Below are positions 9,015 through 20,044 of a DNA stretch of 64,000 bases, piece by piece. The position numbers and the translations under genes are program-made. Origin of the DNA: Dictyophora rubrovolvata (Eukaryota; Basidiomycota; Agaricomycetes; Phallales; Phallaceae); NCBI GenBank assembly GCA_029959195.1, contig CP114120.1, positions 1,364,001 to 1,428,000 of the forward strand, read 5' to 3'. Below the pieces are notes generated by a model. It was given only the letters and a program-made list of their open reading frames with translations. It did no database searches and was not told where the DNA came from. The number at the start of each line of letters is the position of its first letter. Position 1 is the stretch's first letter.

Positions 9015-11111
9015 TCATAACACTTCAAGTCCGCCGCTCGGGCCTTTCTGCTGCCATTCCGCCCTCCATTGTTTCATTTTCTCCCGAAGCTTCCAGTCGT
9101 TAAGCGCAGTCTCCATCCAAGACAGAAGCTTATCCTCGTCTTCGGGGACAAAGAAAGACGATAAAAGAGACAGAATAGTTTCGAAGGAAGAGTTTGGGGA
9201 TTGAAAGGTATCTGAGAAGAATGGTTGCTGAGAATCGAGCTTAGAAGGACGGACGAAGGCTTCATTACCTCTGAAAACCCATAGGATACCAACAGATGCC
9301 ATAACAAGGGCATCTTTTCCCTCAAGGAAGAATACGTCCCAAAGTCGAAGCTGAGTCTGAAAGGGCACCGTATTTGCAAATAAAGTAATAAACCATTTGG
9401 TAGTATAAGAAGTTGAAGATATCATATTCTTTTTCTATACAAGGCCATTAAGGAATACAGTACAACAAGGGGAACAATGAATACTTACGAAGACGGCATA
9501 AACACCAGGCATTTTCTCCGAAACAACACGCTCCATCACATAAATGGCCTCTAGAAGTCCGGGAAAGCCCGGTTTAACAACGTTATGCATATCATACATA
9601 GTACATTCATGCAAGATAACGAGGATTGCATAGGCCTTTTCAGGCTCAAAATATAGAAGGAGCGTAGCCGCTATTGGGCCCATACCTTGAACATATCCAC
9701 ACTCATCACACCGCAATGAAAAAGCATGTAAAACGCGGAACAGCGCCCGCTGACCCGATCCATATCGTGTTCTAAATGTGATATGTCCCGAGATGGTCCG
9801 AGGAACATCCAAGTCGATTTGAATGTCAAATGAAGAAGGTTTATTGAGGGTATTCTAGGAAGAAATCAATAAGTTGCAAAACAGAAAGAAAAAAATTAAC
9901 AACAAAATACACACAAAATAATCTCGTTTCAATATTTCAAACCGATCTCTCTGAACACCCGCGAATTTTTCGATTAGGACACCCCACGCGGCAGCGCGCC
10001 ACGCATCTGGCACGCCTTTGTATATACGCTCCCGAAATTTATGTTCTTTCTTTGGATTAACTGTCCAATAGAGAACGCTCCCACCGCCGTAGACAGTCGT
10101 ATTTCTGGCAGTTTTATTAGTAGGATGCGAGTGCCGTTCTGTCGAGGGTGATGTTGAAGGCGAATGTAAACGTGAATGTGGGGGGCTTGAAGATGAAGAA
10201 TGCCATTGAGGGTATGAGTTAGAGGTACAAACGTGTGAGTGCATGGGCTCAGGAAGTGGGATAAGCATTCGATGCCATTTCGATAATCTCGAGGTTTCAT
10301 GACGGGGTGGTGGCGGGTTGGCGGAGGAAGGTGAAGGAGAATTAGACTGTGAATGCGAGCGAGAATGTGAGTGAAGGGAAATAGGTGAAGCTGATCGCGA
10401 TTGAGAGAGTAAATGTTTTGGAACGGTCAAATTTGGAGGAGCAGGGGACGGAGTACGTGGAAGAGGTGGAATTTTCACTCCTGCTCTGAGTGGAGACACT
10501 GGTGCGCTTTTGGACGGAGATGGAACGGGTGAAAGCTTCTTGGCAAAAGGAGCAGCGGGAAGGACAGCAACTCTGTCTATTTGAGAAGTAGGGGGTAAAT
10601 AAAACCCATATCTATCGACCATAGAAAGAAACCTAAGCTCGTCTTCTGGGGATGTCCGAAAGTTAGAATCCATTTTTGTTCGAACCGCGTTGCTCCTCGT
10701 TCTTGTCAGTTCCATGCCGTCTTGAAAACCGTCTCCCGGAACGCCATGGAGCTCAAGCTGCGCGTAAGTTGAACGAATATGGAAAGACTCGGTATCTTCA
10801 CCTGGAGCTGGTTTAGATAGCCCCATCTGTTCTCCTGGATCAGTTTGCGAGGGTTGCTGATCCTGGAGTTGCAAAGTTTGCATCAAAGTAGACACAACGA
10901 AGTTGGAGTCGTTCCCAATTTCATCAGTTTCGGGATTCTCCACAACACAGGACAGCAGTCGATCGGAGTCCGCAGAATTCGAATGGCCGGATGAATACAT
11001 AGAAAATATATTTAGCGCGGTGTCTTCGCTGGAACTACGCACTTGCAGGCTATGTCTTTGCTGCACAATATCATCATGTGTTGTAGGTGAGAGTACTGCT
11101 GCAACTGACAT
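9015..11111 (-). CDS. TBC-domain Rab GTPase-activating protein
   Basis: Rab GAP that stimulates GTP hydrolysis during membrane traffic. Three exons: 11111-9915, 9854-9489, and a last exon ending at 9015. The N-terminal 300 or so residues are Ser/Pro-rich and probably disordered. The TBC domain starts RERIYKGVPDAWRAAAWGVL. It contains the catalytic arginine-finger motif as IDLDVPRTI and the glutamine-finger motif as GYVQGM, followed by TTKWFITLFANTVPFQTQLR and LWDVFFLEG. The C-terminus ends GGLEVL. I chose the Met at 11111 (MSVAAVLSP); an in-frame upstream Met at 11216 would add 35 residues. It lies 206 bp downstream of the multicopper oxidase stop on the same strand. The Tyr-Val-Gln form of the Q-finger (usually Tyr-Cys-Gln) keeps the critical Gln. 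Confidence 0.88.
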
Positions 11112-11317
11112 CGGCAAACAACGAACGGAGAGCTCGTCGCAATTTATCAACAAAAGAGAAATCACTAAAGCAACGAGTCTTGACGACCTGACGCCGAGTA
11201 GCGATGATAATCGCAAAACCCGAAGACAGACTCGAAGGGATCAAACCAACGTGTTTGAAATTGTACCCGGGGTTGGTGTCACTGAGGTATAAATATGATG
11301 AGACGTCGTCTAATTCA

Positions 11318-13976
11318 CTAATTGTAATTATGTACACAGCTGTCCATAGCGGACAAGCGCTCGTATTCTGGTATAGAATCGGGTCGCACACTGAACACCA
11401 TCGCCATTCTGTACGCCAGCGCGTCAGTAAATGCATGTCAAGAAAATGTCGGATGGTGCATTGATAAAATGTCAGAAATGTTCAATGCAATTAAATTTTG
11501 ATGAAGTTGATTGGCCAAGAGAGGAGCGCGATTTACCGGGATCAGAAAATCCATTACATAGAGTATATAGATGGTTATGCTTACCCAGAGCTTAAATGCA
11601 CGAGCACATGACAGTGGAACAACCATAATCCGGGGGCATCTGCAATGAAGCGTACAACGGCATAGCCCCGTCGAGGAATAGTCATGGTATCTCGCAATAC
11701 TGGGGCAAAACGTGGCACAACATGACCGGTGCGGTAGTCGTACGATCCCCACCCGACTCGGGATTTGAATGTCGTGAGGGGATAGAAGTGATGACCATGC
11801 TGCATTACATAATTGTCAGGTTAATCATATTTTTGAAAGTGCATTGAAATCCGTAAAACATACCAAATGAAGCGGATGCGGCCCATCGTCCAAGTTGTTG
11901 ATGATGATTTCAATGACTTTTGTCTCTTTACGATCTGTAACGTAAACAAGTTCATGTTGGTTCGCCCAACCTCCAGCACCTTGGTTTTCTGTATTTATAT
12001 CGCCACTCGCTGCAATTTCATTCCTAAGAATCATCGGCGACCATAGATCTGGTTGCCAAGTGCTTTGGTTGAAGTATCCGTACGGGATCCCCCCAAGGCT
12101 ATCGAATTTCATTGTATTAATATATACCATAAACTGAATGTCCGCCGCGGGTAGAAGCATCTGATCCGACGCTTCCAATTGCAGTATATCGAAAGACGGT
12201 CGGGTGGTATCACTCTGGATCGCAAAATCTCGCGTTGGTGGTATAGAGGAAAGGAGAATATACCGAGGATCGCTATAAAATATAGGAAAGAATTGCTCGA
12301 TATCTAACACTGGATCTGCGACGAAGTCCATTAATGGACGACTCATAGTGTCGAACGTATAACTTACTCGCCATATTGAAATCCTCTTCATTAAGCCGCG
12401 TTCTCATCCAGAATGACTCTCCAGCTTTGATCGGAGTCAAGTCATCATATTCGACGTAGAAGGAATATCTCTGCCCTGGAGAGATCATCATCGAACTGAC
12501 AGAATGTGGTTTAATAGGGGACCCATCAGCTTCAACGATTATTAGGGTATGAGAACCCAGCGACACTTCAATATCAACAAGGTTCCTATCATGTTTTGTT
12601 TTCAAGATAAGTAATGATCAACTTGGACTTTCACTCACCCAACGTTAATCACTCTGAATTTTTTGCGTCGGCTCGAATCCGGATTCATGACTACTAGTGG
12701 CTTTTTGCCCTTGCTAGGGTCACATTCATACCACCGGATTAGACGACCACAATCAAAACTGTTCACACCATTAACCAGGACGTTATCTGGCGTAGGTTCC
12801 TACGTTGTTGAAAACAGTCAGCACCAAGCACCACGGAAATCACTGTGATACATACCCAACCAAGGCTCTTCTTACTTCTGTACCATCCAACCATCTCTTC
12901 AGCAGTGCGATGATACCAATCTCCTACCATTATAAGATGCTCTTCCTCAGAATCAGCACTCGTCTCTGGAACATCCTCTGAAAACGAAGTGGGCTTGTGT
13001 ATGATGAATGCACCATATAACCCATCAGATCGTTGATGATTTGAGTGCGAATGCCACCTAATGTAAACAGTATCAACTTGTGATGGGAAAGAAAAACCAT
13101 GTTTCCCTCGCACCAGTATGCCCCACTTTGCTTTTCGTCAATGACGAAGTTATAAGTGAATGAACCATTCACTGAAATAGGACACTTGAGATGTTTTCAC
13201 ATCGACTTGAGGAATAGTAATAGTTGTTTACGTACTTGGGTAACACCGGTGGCTCCGTCCATTGCATTAGATCCAAGATGTCGTATTCCGTGAAAATGTA
13301 TAGAGGTGGTCTCATTGCCAGGTAGCTCATTCTTGACGGTTAGAATGATCCTGTCTCCTGAACGAGCTTCAATTGTTGGACCTGGAAATTGACCTAAAAA
13401 AATAACATGTGATTTGTTGTCACACCATGAAGCATATATATATATATATATACCATTTACGGTGTAGACACTCTTGGTAACACCATCTGGAGCCATTCGA
13501 GTTTCATACCCGATTACCCAAGTTAGGACATGGTTGGTTACTGGACGTGCTTTGTGTTCTGACGGATGTAATCGCGAAGAGAAACCATCTGTTAGTTGCG
13601 GATTAAGCTTATCGAGAGTCGTAACAACAGTGGGTGGAACAACGTCGATGTCATCCCCGGACTCGTTCCCGATTGCTTCACCAATGCTTCCCGAGATGTG
13701 GACTGTTTGGAAATGTTCATTTTGGCTCAACAGGGAGATGGTAAGGAAGACAAAAATTGAAGCAGAAAACAAGAAGATGAAAGTTGAGATTCTCGAACAC
13801 GCTTGTGGGCCTCTCGCCTTCGTTGATGACCTCGGTACCCCTGGTCGCGGAAGCAGCATCTGGCCTTGTTGTTCATCCTTAGAGCTGATTACAGAGCGTG
13901 AAGGGAACCAAGTCATCAGAGCGCCGGAACTGAACAGTCCGTTGAGAGAACGGAAGAGTTGGAGCCCCATGGTCAC
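11318..13976 (-). CDS. Membrane-anchored multicopper oxidase (laccase/ferroxidase-like)
   Basis: Copper enzyme that oxidises a substrate while reducing O2 to water. The start at 13976 (MTMGLQLF) gives about 70 cytosolic residues and one hydrophobic segment near residues 62-83 (FIFLFSASIFVFLTISLL), so a type II membrane anchor, not a cleaved signal peptide. All four copper motifs are present across introns: SIHFHGIRH, WWHSHSNHQ, HPLHL joined to HGHHFY, and LFHCHVLVH. The last exon, after a long intron, encodes GMAMVFSVRPDSIPEYER and stops at 11318. Extracellular N-glycosylation sites (NETT, NGS, NQS) fit. Substrate class is not decidable by eye: ferroxidase, pigment-type and laccase are all possible. 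One intron contains a (TA)n run near 13438-13451. Confidence 0.88.
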
Positions 13977-14506
13977 TGTCCGTCGATTGGCTTTCGGTTC
14001 AGCTTCCGAAACGTGGAATCGAATTATTTCAATGGAGAAACGATTTACAGAGAGTAATCTTACCTGTTCACATATTGATAATTAATGATCATATGACCCT
14101 CAGCTTGAGAACGCAATTGTACTGTGAACGTGCGTTGGCGCCGCGTGTACATACAACGCTTCCGGAATCAATAAAGCTTCGGCATTTCGTCTCCGAATTC
14201 AACTTGTATTCTTGGATTATTCAGCAAACACAAAGTAAATCTAACCGATTTTCGATATTTGATCTTGATTTGATCGTCATATTTGTGGACTACAATTATT
14301 TTTGAGGATAGTAGATTTGACAAGCATTAATAATTCTTTTATCGATATCATTGCTCAAGTCTTTAAAACAAATAAGACAAGCCTCACACAGTGCCTGGAA
14401 TAGCATACATTTAATACACTCTAATTTTTTTTTCCTACCAAGAGAGACAGTGCAATTTACTATACATTTTCTCAATAAATTCTATATCTATTCAAAAAAT
14501 TTTCAA
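13977..14506. other. Intergenic region
   Basis: Promoter of the multicopper oxidase and 3' region of the phosphoesterase gene. AT-rich, with a poly-T tract at about 14429. Open frames on the plus strand here are short and unconvincing. Confidence 0.5.
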
Positions 14507-17245
14507 TCAAGGTGAAAACCCAGTCCCGGAATCAGTGCTCTTAGTTACAGAGAATAACTGGAACATTGTTGGTGATTTGCTCGTGCTAATTTCTTGGGTT
14601 CTCCCGCGGTTGGAAAGAGAGATAAACTCAGAAGTAGGCAAGCTTTGGATGGTGTACCCCTTCCCGTTTCCCAGATCCGTAATGTTGAAGATAGCGGCGT
14701 TGTTGAAGGAGGAGGTTCCCTTCAAATTTTTGTCGACATATGTTGTGGTCGGGGCGCCCGCGAATCGAAGTCTAAATAATGTGGCAGGTGGAGGCGAAAT
14801 TGCATGGACAACGAAGCGAATGTTGTCAGAAGAAGAAGCAAACTCAGCAGGGGGCGGTGCTGAAGTGAGACCCAAATCACGGGTCGAATGGTCGTAACTC
14901 AAAACCACATTACTCGTTTGGAAGACAAGGTAACGACCTTCGGTGAGGGAACCGCGAACAGGCTACAACATATTAGTCCGAATAAAATTTGTTTCAAATA
15001 GGTTACCTACCTTAAACCCATTTTCGATGAATAGGGAATTTTCTTGGGTTTGTTCGCCATAGGGGATCGGAGGGATTGGATTAGGGAACATAGCCTCACA
15101 TAAGTCAGCACCTGTTTTACGGAGAAAATGAAAAGAAAGCATTTGGAATATGAAGGGCGAACTTACCAATGAATTGTCCTTGGGAATTCGTCAATGGTGC
15201 AGCAGGCATAGGAATGTTCGGATTGCTGAAGTCGGGCTAAAAAAACAATTTTTAATTTTTGAGACGCAACAAGCTATCAACGAAAGAACTTGCATGGGCG
15301 AAATCAAACATCCCTACAAGATTATCCATATTTTTGCGACGCCAAGAATTGATCTCAGGCGTTTTCACTGGTGTTCCTTTGGCCGCTAACCATTGTTCCT
15401 GAATAACAATTATTAGTGACACCCAGAAACAAAACATTAACCAGTCTTACAAGGAGCATTATTTGAGATGCGTGATCAGCATGTGCTGTGAAAACATGTC
15501 CTCCTCGAGTCCAAGGGCTGATAGCATAGTGTGGGAGACGGAAACCAGGACCTGCTACTATAGGACCTGTCCCCGGCTCAAATGGGTCCTATGAATGCTC
15601 AGCATTTCATTGGGAAAGGGCGAAGAACAAAAACAAACATGTGGCATCCATTCTCCAGACGTATTGAACGGAGAAGTAGTCGGAACCACGCTAGGGTAAA
15701 TAAAGTGTTAAAAAAGAAGAACGCAGTGAAGGTGAACATACTGATCTGCCCATCCTCCAGTTTCATCATACGAGATGATCAAAACTGTGGAGTTATATTT
15801 CGGACTATTAATGACAGCATTGGCAATCAAGGCTTGTATGTAGGCCCCGTCATTGGGTTGCCAAGGGGGATGCTCTGACAATTCTGTCTGTCCAATAATA
15901 TAGCTGACCGCTGGCAACATTCCATTAGCTGCAGCAGACAAGAATGAATCAATTCCTATGAAAGAAAGTCCTTTTTTAGCCAAAGGGCTGTCAACAGGGG
16001 CTTGCTGGAATTGCTGGAACCACGCGAGCCTGCATAACATTAGGGAGACTTGAAAAGGGGTGACATGTGATCCCTTACGGATTGTCATCAAAATTATCGC
16101 TATCTGAATGAATTCAGTTTCAGAATAAGCTTCTGTCCGAATTACAGAGATATACCTTGATACTAAACAATAATAATTGATGGTTTGTGTCACTTTTCAA
16201 AAAGGCAAACTATATCTCACCACTTGCCAGCTAATGTTAGCTGCCTCCATATGCTCTGGAAAAGTAGTCCACGCTACAGGGAAACAACTGACTCCCGTTG
16301 GGTCGCATCCAGGAGTTTCATTATTGTCCACCGTGGGACCACCCTGATCCGGGCGTTGAGGACCGCCGGGAATATTAGCTGACCCGCTTGCCCAGAAAAC
16401 TGAATGAGAATGAGTGGTTGTGCAAAAATAAGGAAAAAGTACTGTGACAAAACGTTTTACCTCTGTTGGGGTCTGTGCTAGCAATCATACTTTGTGCGTA
16501 CATATCGGCTACAGTAAACGCCTCAGCGAGAGCAAAGTGAGTAGGTATATCCTTTCTTTTGAAATAACCCATGGATTGCGCGGTATTCGCCAAAGCCCAC
16601 ATGTTGTTATTTCCATTATTCAAGGCAGCATGGTTAGCAGTCCAGCCTTAGAAAAGCGAGGTGAGATAAGTTACGTTTTACTAGTGCGCGAATTCCGAAG
16701 GCTTACCGTTTGAACCGGCCGTCATACATTGAGTGGATTTAGTGAAATTTCCTCCGGCCGCGTTTAAGTAGAATGGCAAAAGTGCGGTCGTCTTGTTTGA
16801 AAGGGAACCATCGACTTTCCTGCGCGGGCGTGGTGAGTGGGTACATATATGCTGCAATTGAAATGGGTAGAGTTTGACATACTGATACCATACGGGCACC
16901 CCTTCATCCGTAAGAGCAACATTTGGGTCACCGAAGCCCCTCACTCCAGCCATCGTGCCGAAATACTAAGAAAACCAATATTTTAATGAACTTTTCTGGC
17001 TGGAGACCTGAACTCGACATTTACGTGATCAAATGCACGGTTTTCTTGCATAAACAAGACAACTAGCAAGGGTACTCGATGAGCATCTGGAGAATATCTC
17101 CCAAAAAAGCAGAGCGCATACAATGATCAATGTCTTTGAGACTATGGGTTGGTCCAGAAGGGGAAGGACCATGATTTGCTGCCGCTGGGGTGGCCTGGAT
17201 CCCCTTGGCTAGTAGCGCAAAGATGAGACCAACAAAGTAAAGCAT
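14507..17245 (-). CDS. Secreted phosphoesterase / phosphatidylcholine-type phospholipase C
   Basis: Member of the bacterial/fungal phosphoesterase family that includes non-haemolytic phospholipase C and acid phosphatases (alkaline-phosphatase-like fold). The start at 17245 gives signal peptide MLYFVGLIFALLAKGIQATP. After a short intron comes the family signature DHFVLFMQENRAFDH, spliced to YFGTMAGVRGFGDPN. Then follow WTANHAALNNGNNNMWALA, the catalytic-core segments SYDETGGWADQ and PWTRGGHVFTAHADHAS, and the C-terminal domain of PLC type ending STDSGTGFSP at 14507. Many short introns break the gene. The product is probably secreted and acts on phospholipids or phosphate esters outside the cell. 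It could equally be annotated as acid phosphatase; I favour phospholipase C because of the extra C-terminal domain. Confidence 0.88.
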
Positions 17246-18299
17246 TGCTACCCGTTGATGGTAGGACTACAAAGCAAAACGAGAAGCGTGATCTCGGATA
17301 TTAAATAGAAATAATTCATAGGGCTTTGCAACTTCGAGTGCCTGGAGCATCGCACGCATATCAATTTCGAACGCAAATCTTCTCATAAGCACTATAACCC
17401 GACTCCATCAACCGCAGCTAACACAAAAACATAGGCGTCGCTCACACGAAATAATGGTAGCGGGTCCGGATAAGAGATACTGACGATTTTTGCATTGCCG
17501 CCATGATCACGGGGGTAAGCCCATGTGCGAACGAATGAACAAAGAAGCTCCCTTACGAAATGCAAAAATTAAGAGGGTGCATGTGGAAATCATATAGATA
17601 AAATGGGAACGCGAAGCGCGAACGTTCGTCCAGTGGAGTGAGTAGCATGAGGAGCGCGTAGATTACTAACCACCGCAAGCGTAACGCTTTGTCACGTATA
17701 GCAGAAACAGCTCTTCCTTTTCTTACCTTCAAGCTCTTCGCGTGCTGCCCTGCCAGAAAAAATGATATATAGTGATCAACGTGCCATAACCACGAGCGAA
17801 GCTTTTCTAGCGCTCAACACATTGGTGTGAACGCCACTGCCGAAAACTATCAATATTACACGTAAGGCTTTCGGAATATAACGTCGGGAGAAAGAAATTA
17901 GAGTTCGGTGTCTTTATGGCCTTTCTCCAGTAGATTTCTCCCAGCTTAACCCCCTTTGGAAGAGTACACGTTCATCCAATGCGCCTCTTTGCGTTCAATA
18001 ACGGGTCAGAATCCTCTCGAGTTACGCAGGCGATGACGCAATGATGCTTTTAAAGCTATACCTCCCTGAGGCTGCATAAGCATGAACGTCTGGTATCAGT
18101 TGCTAGTAGTGATCTTGTTCGCAAACGAGAAGGTTCGAGAACAGACGTTGACTTGTGACGTGTAGGACGTGAACACTTCCGATAACTAAAATGCACGACT
18201 CACGATTTACTTCTGCACCTGATGAGAAAGTCTCTCAAGCTTAAGTTTCTAATAATCTCAAAGCACATTACGTACTGTAATTTATAACTCAGGTTATTG
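17246..18299. other. Intergenic region, phosphoesterase promoter side
   Basis: About 1 kb of sequence with no open frame worth reporting on either strand. It separates the start of the secreted phosphoesterase from the CYB2 relic. I looked for the missing cytochrome b5 part of the relic here and could not recognise it. Confidence 0.5.
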
Positions 18300-19375
18300 A
18301 AGGAGATAAACCTGCATTCGCGCATAATTTTTCTGTCACAACTTATGGGACCGATGTCTAGCATCGATATATCCGCCACTATTCTTAGGTTATGACTCCA
18401 CCTTCACCCGTCGTTGCTTCTGGCGCAGCGTTAGTCAAATAGACACCTGCAGGATAAAAGTCGGGACTGGTCAGACGGTATACTGCAGATCCTCTTGATC
18501 ATACACGAAACTACTAGTAGCAGCCGCTCGTGTTTCCATAGAACGGCTTCTATTCTTCCAATTGCATAGGCACAAGGACGACGCTATCGGGCAGGCCAGA
18601 GTTGATTATATCGCACGGCTTCGTTGTAAAGCTATTTTATCTTTCTCTCGACGCAGTCGTTGTGAGTAATAGAGAACGGAATACCAAGATTAAACCAGCA
18701 GATGAAGATCTTGAACCATTCCAAGAAGAAAGAAAGAAAGAAGGCTTCTTTTCAGGACCAAACCCCAATGTTGACGAGACAACCGGCGTAACTGTAACTG
18801 ACATGGGAAAATGTACAAGTTGGTTAGTTTCTTTCCTGCCCTTGAGTCGTAAATGTTTGTAAATAGGTCATACATACCGTGGTCACGAAGTACATATTAC
18901 GGAATTGTCCATCATGATCAGGTATATCCGTCGTAAAGCCAAGAGTCAATTTAGCTGTATATATATATTGACATAATACTTCACCGCGTTGAGGACAAGC
19001 GTCGCCCAATGGTGCTCTAGTTCCCGTCTTGAGTATACCGTTTTGGCACCCAAAAGACGGCCTTGATGGAAATGGAATACTAATATAACATTCGACTTCG
19101 CGCCATCGGATGCATTATGCCAGCTGCGCAAACAACAACCAGGCGTTTTTTTGATGAAATTGAAGGTACGTGGTATCCGCTATGTACATATGTACTTTAT
19201 GAAAGTAAACAGTTTTCCCGACAAGTCCCTTTGTAGTTTATTTGGGTTGGGGCGTTTGTCGTGGAGAAGCGGGGTTATTCTTATTCGCCTGATTTAAACA
19301 TTAAACTGTGAGGTGGGGGTTGGGGTAGTACTTTTAGGAGCGGCTACATTAACGGGTCCAAAGCCATAATTGGTG
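18300..19375 (+). pseudogene. Decayed duplicate of the cytochrome b2 (CYB2) gene
   Basis: The plus strand matches the minus-strand CYB2 gene at 25155-27380 over most of its FMN-domain length, with many substitutions and indels. Recognisable blocks in order are: GCATTCGCGCATAATTTTTC near 18312; GATGTCTAGCATCGATAT near 18352; TCTGGCGCAGCGTTAGTCAA near 18419; CACAAGGACGACGCTATCG near 18570; CGACGCAGTCGTTGTGAGTA near 18649; ACCAGCAGATGAAGATCTTG; CATACCGTGGTCACGAAG near 18875; AAAGCCAAGAGTCAATTTAG, which lies inside a former intron; and finally CTTTTAGGAGCGGCTACATT near 19340. Because intron sequence is conserved, it arose by DNA duplication, not retroposition. Stops and frameshifts break every frame, and the region encoding the cytochrome b5 domain is not recognisable. 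The copy is in inverted orientation, 6-8 kb from the intact gene. Confidence 0.85.
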
Positions 19376-20044
19376 CGTAATATATGCATGATATTTTTCT
19401 CACGTACTTACACTAGGTTTGAAAATAGGATGAAAAGCCATATGTAACTTGTTTAATGATTATACATTATTTCCACTACTACGCTATTACCTTGATACTG
19501 TACGGTATAAATCATAAACCCCTTTTCGCTATGCAGATAGAGAAACAATCTACCTAGGGAACACAGAAGGATACCAATAGGATGAATGTACGTTTTATTG
19601 CGATGTCGACGTATACCCAAAGCTGACAATTAAAAACGGATTTTTAGGGGCTGACAGTAGAGGTTAACAATTTGGGGTGGAGAAGGGATATTGTATTCCG
19701 ACATTCCTTCCATACAATCGTGTTTGTGGAGCGAATGCGAGAGATACAAGATCCACGTGCTTCTCAAAGGACGACATGATGGGGAAATGTGCAACTAAGC
19801 ATGATCTCCCAGTTCCGGAGCACCCAATAGTGCAGACAAGAAGGCGTGAATTGGATAAGAAGAAGAACGGATGAGACCCAGAACGACCAAAGTGGGCAAC
19901 ATGTAGGTACGACCCGTCGAATGTCACGGAATGAGATCTTCTGTCCGCCAAACTAACTTCTTGGCATGGTGACTTGACCTGAAGCGCGCCTACTACATAT
20001 ACAAATAAGTATGTCAAAATTAGATAGGAATGCTTCATCGGTGA
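19376..20044. other. Intergenic region with one unclassified open frame
   Basis: Between the CYB2 relic and the F-box-like gene. A minus-strand frame at 20038-19664 (124 codons, starting MKHSYLILTYLFVYVVGALQ) begins a few bases after the F-box gene stop and has a signal-like hydrophobic start. It has no known domain and no promoter room, so I do not call it a gene. Confidence 0.4.

Noticed and set aside
1926-13976. Peptide genes plus the neighbouring quinone reductase and multicopper oxidase as a RiPP cluster
   Set aside because: The reductase and oxidase belong to broad families, there is no UstYa-like or peptidase modification gene next to the peptides, and a housekeeping TBC gene lies in between. 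The link is not supported.
18946-19131. Minus-strand frame with protein-like sequence (WHNASDGAKSN...)
   Set aside because: It lies antisense to the CYB2 relic, whose plus strand aligns with CYB2 exons and introns in this place.
19664-20038. 124-codon minus-strand frame with signal-like start
   Set aside because: It starts a few bases after the stop of the F-box-like gene on the same strand, leaving no room for a promoter, and has no family. More likely 3' untranslated sequence, kept only as a note in the intergenic entry.
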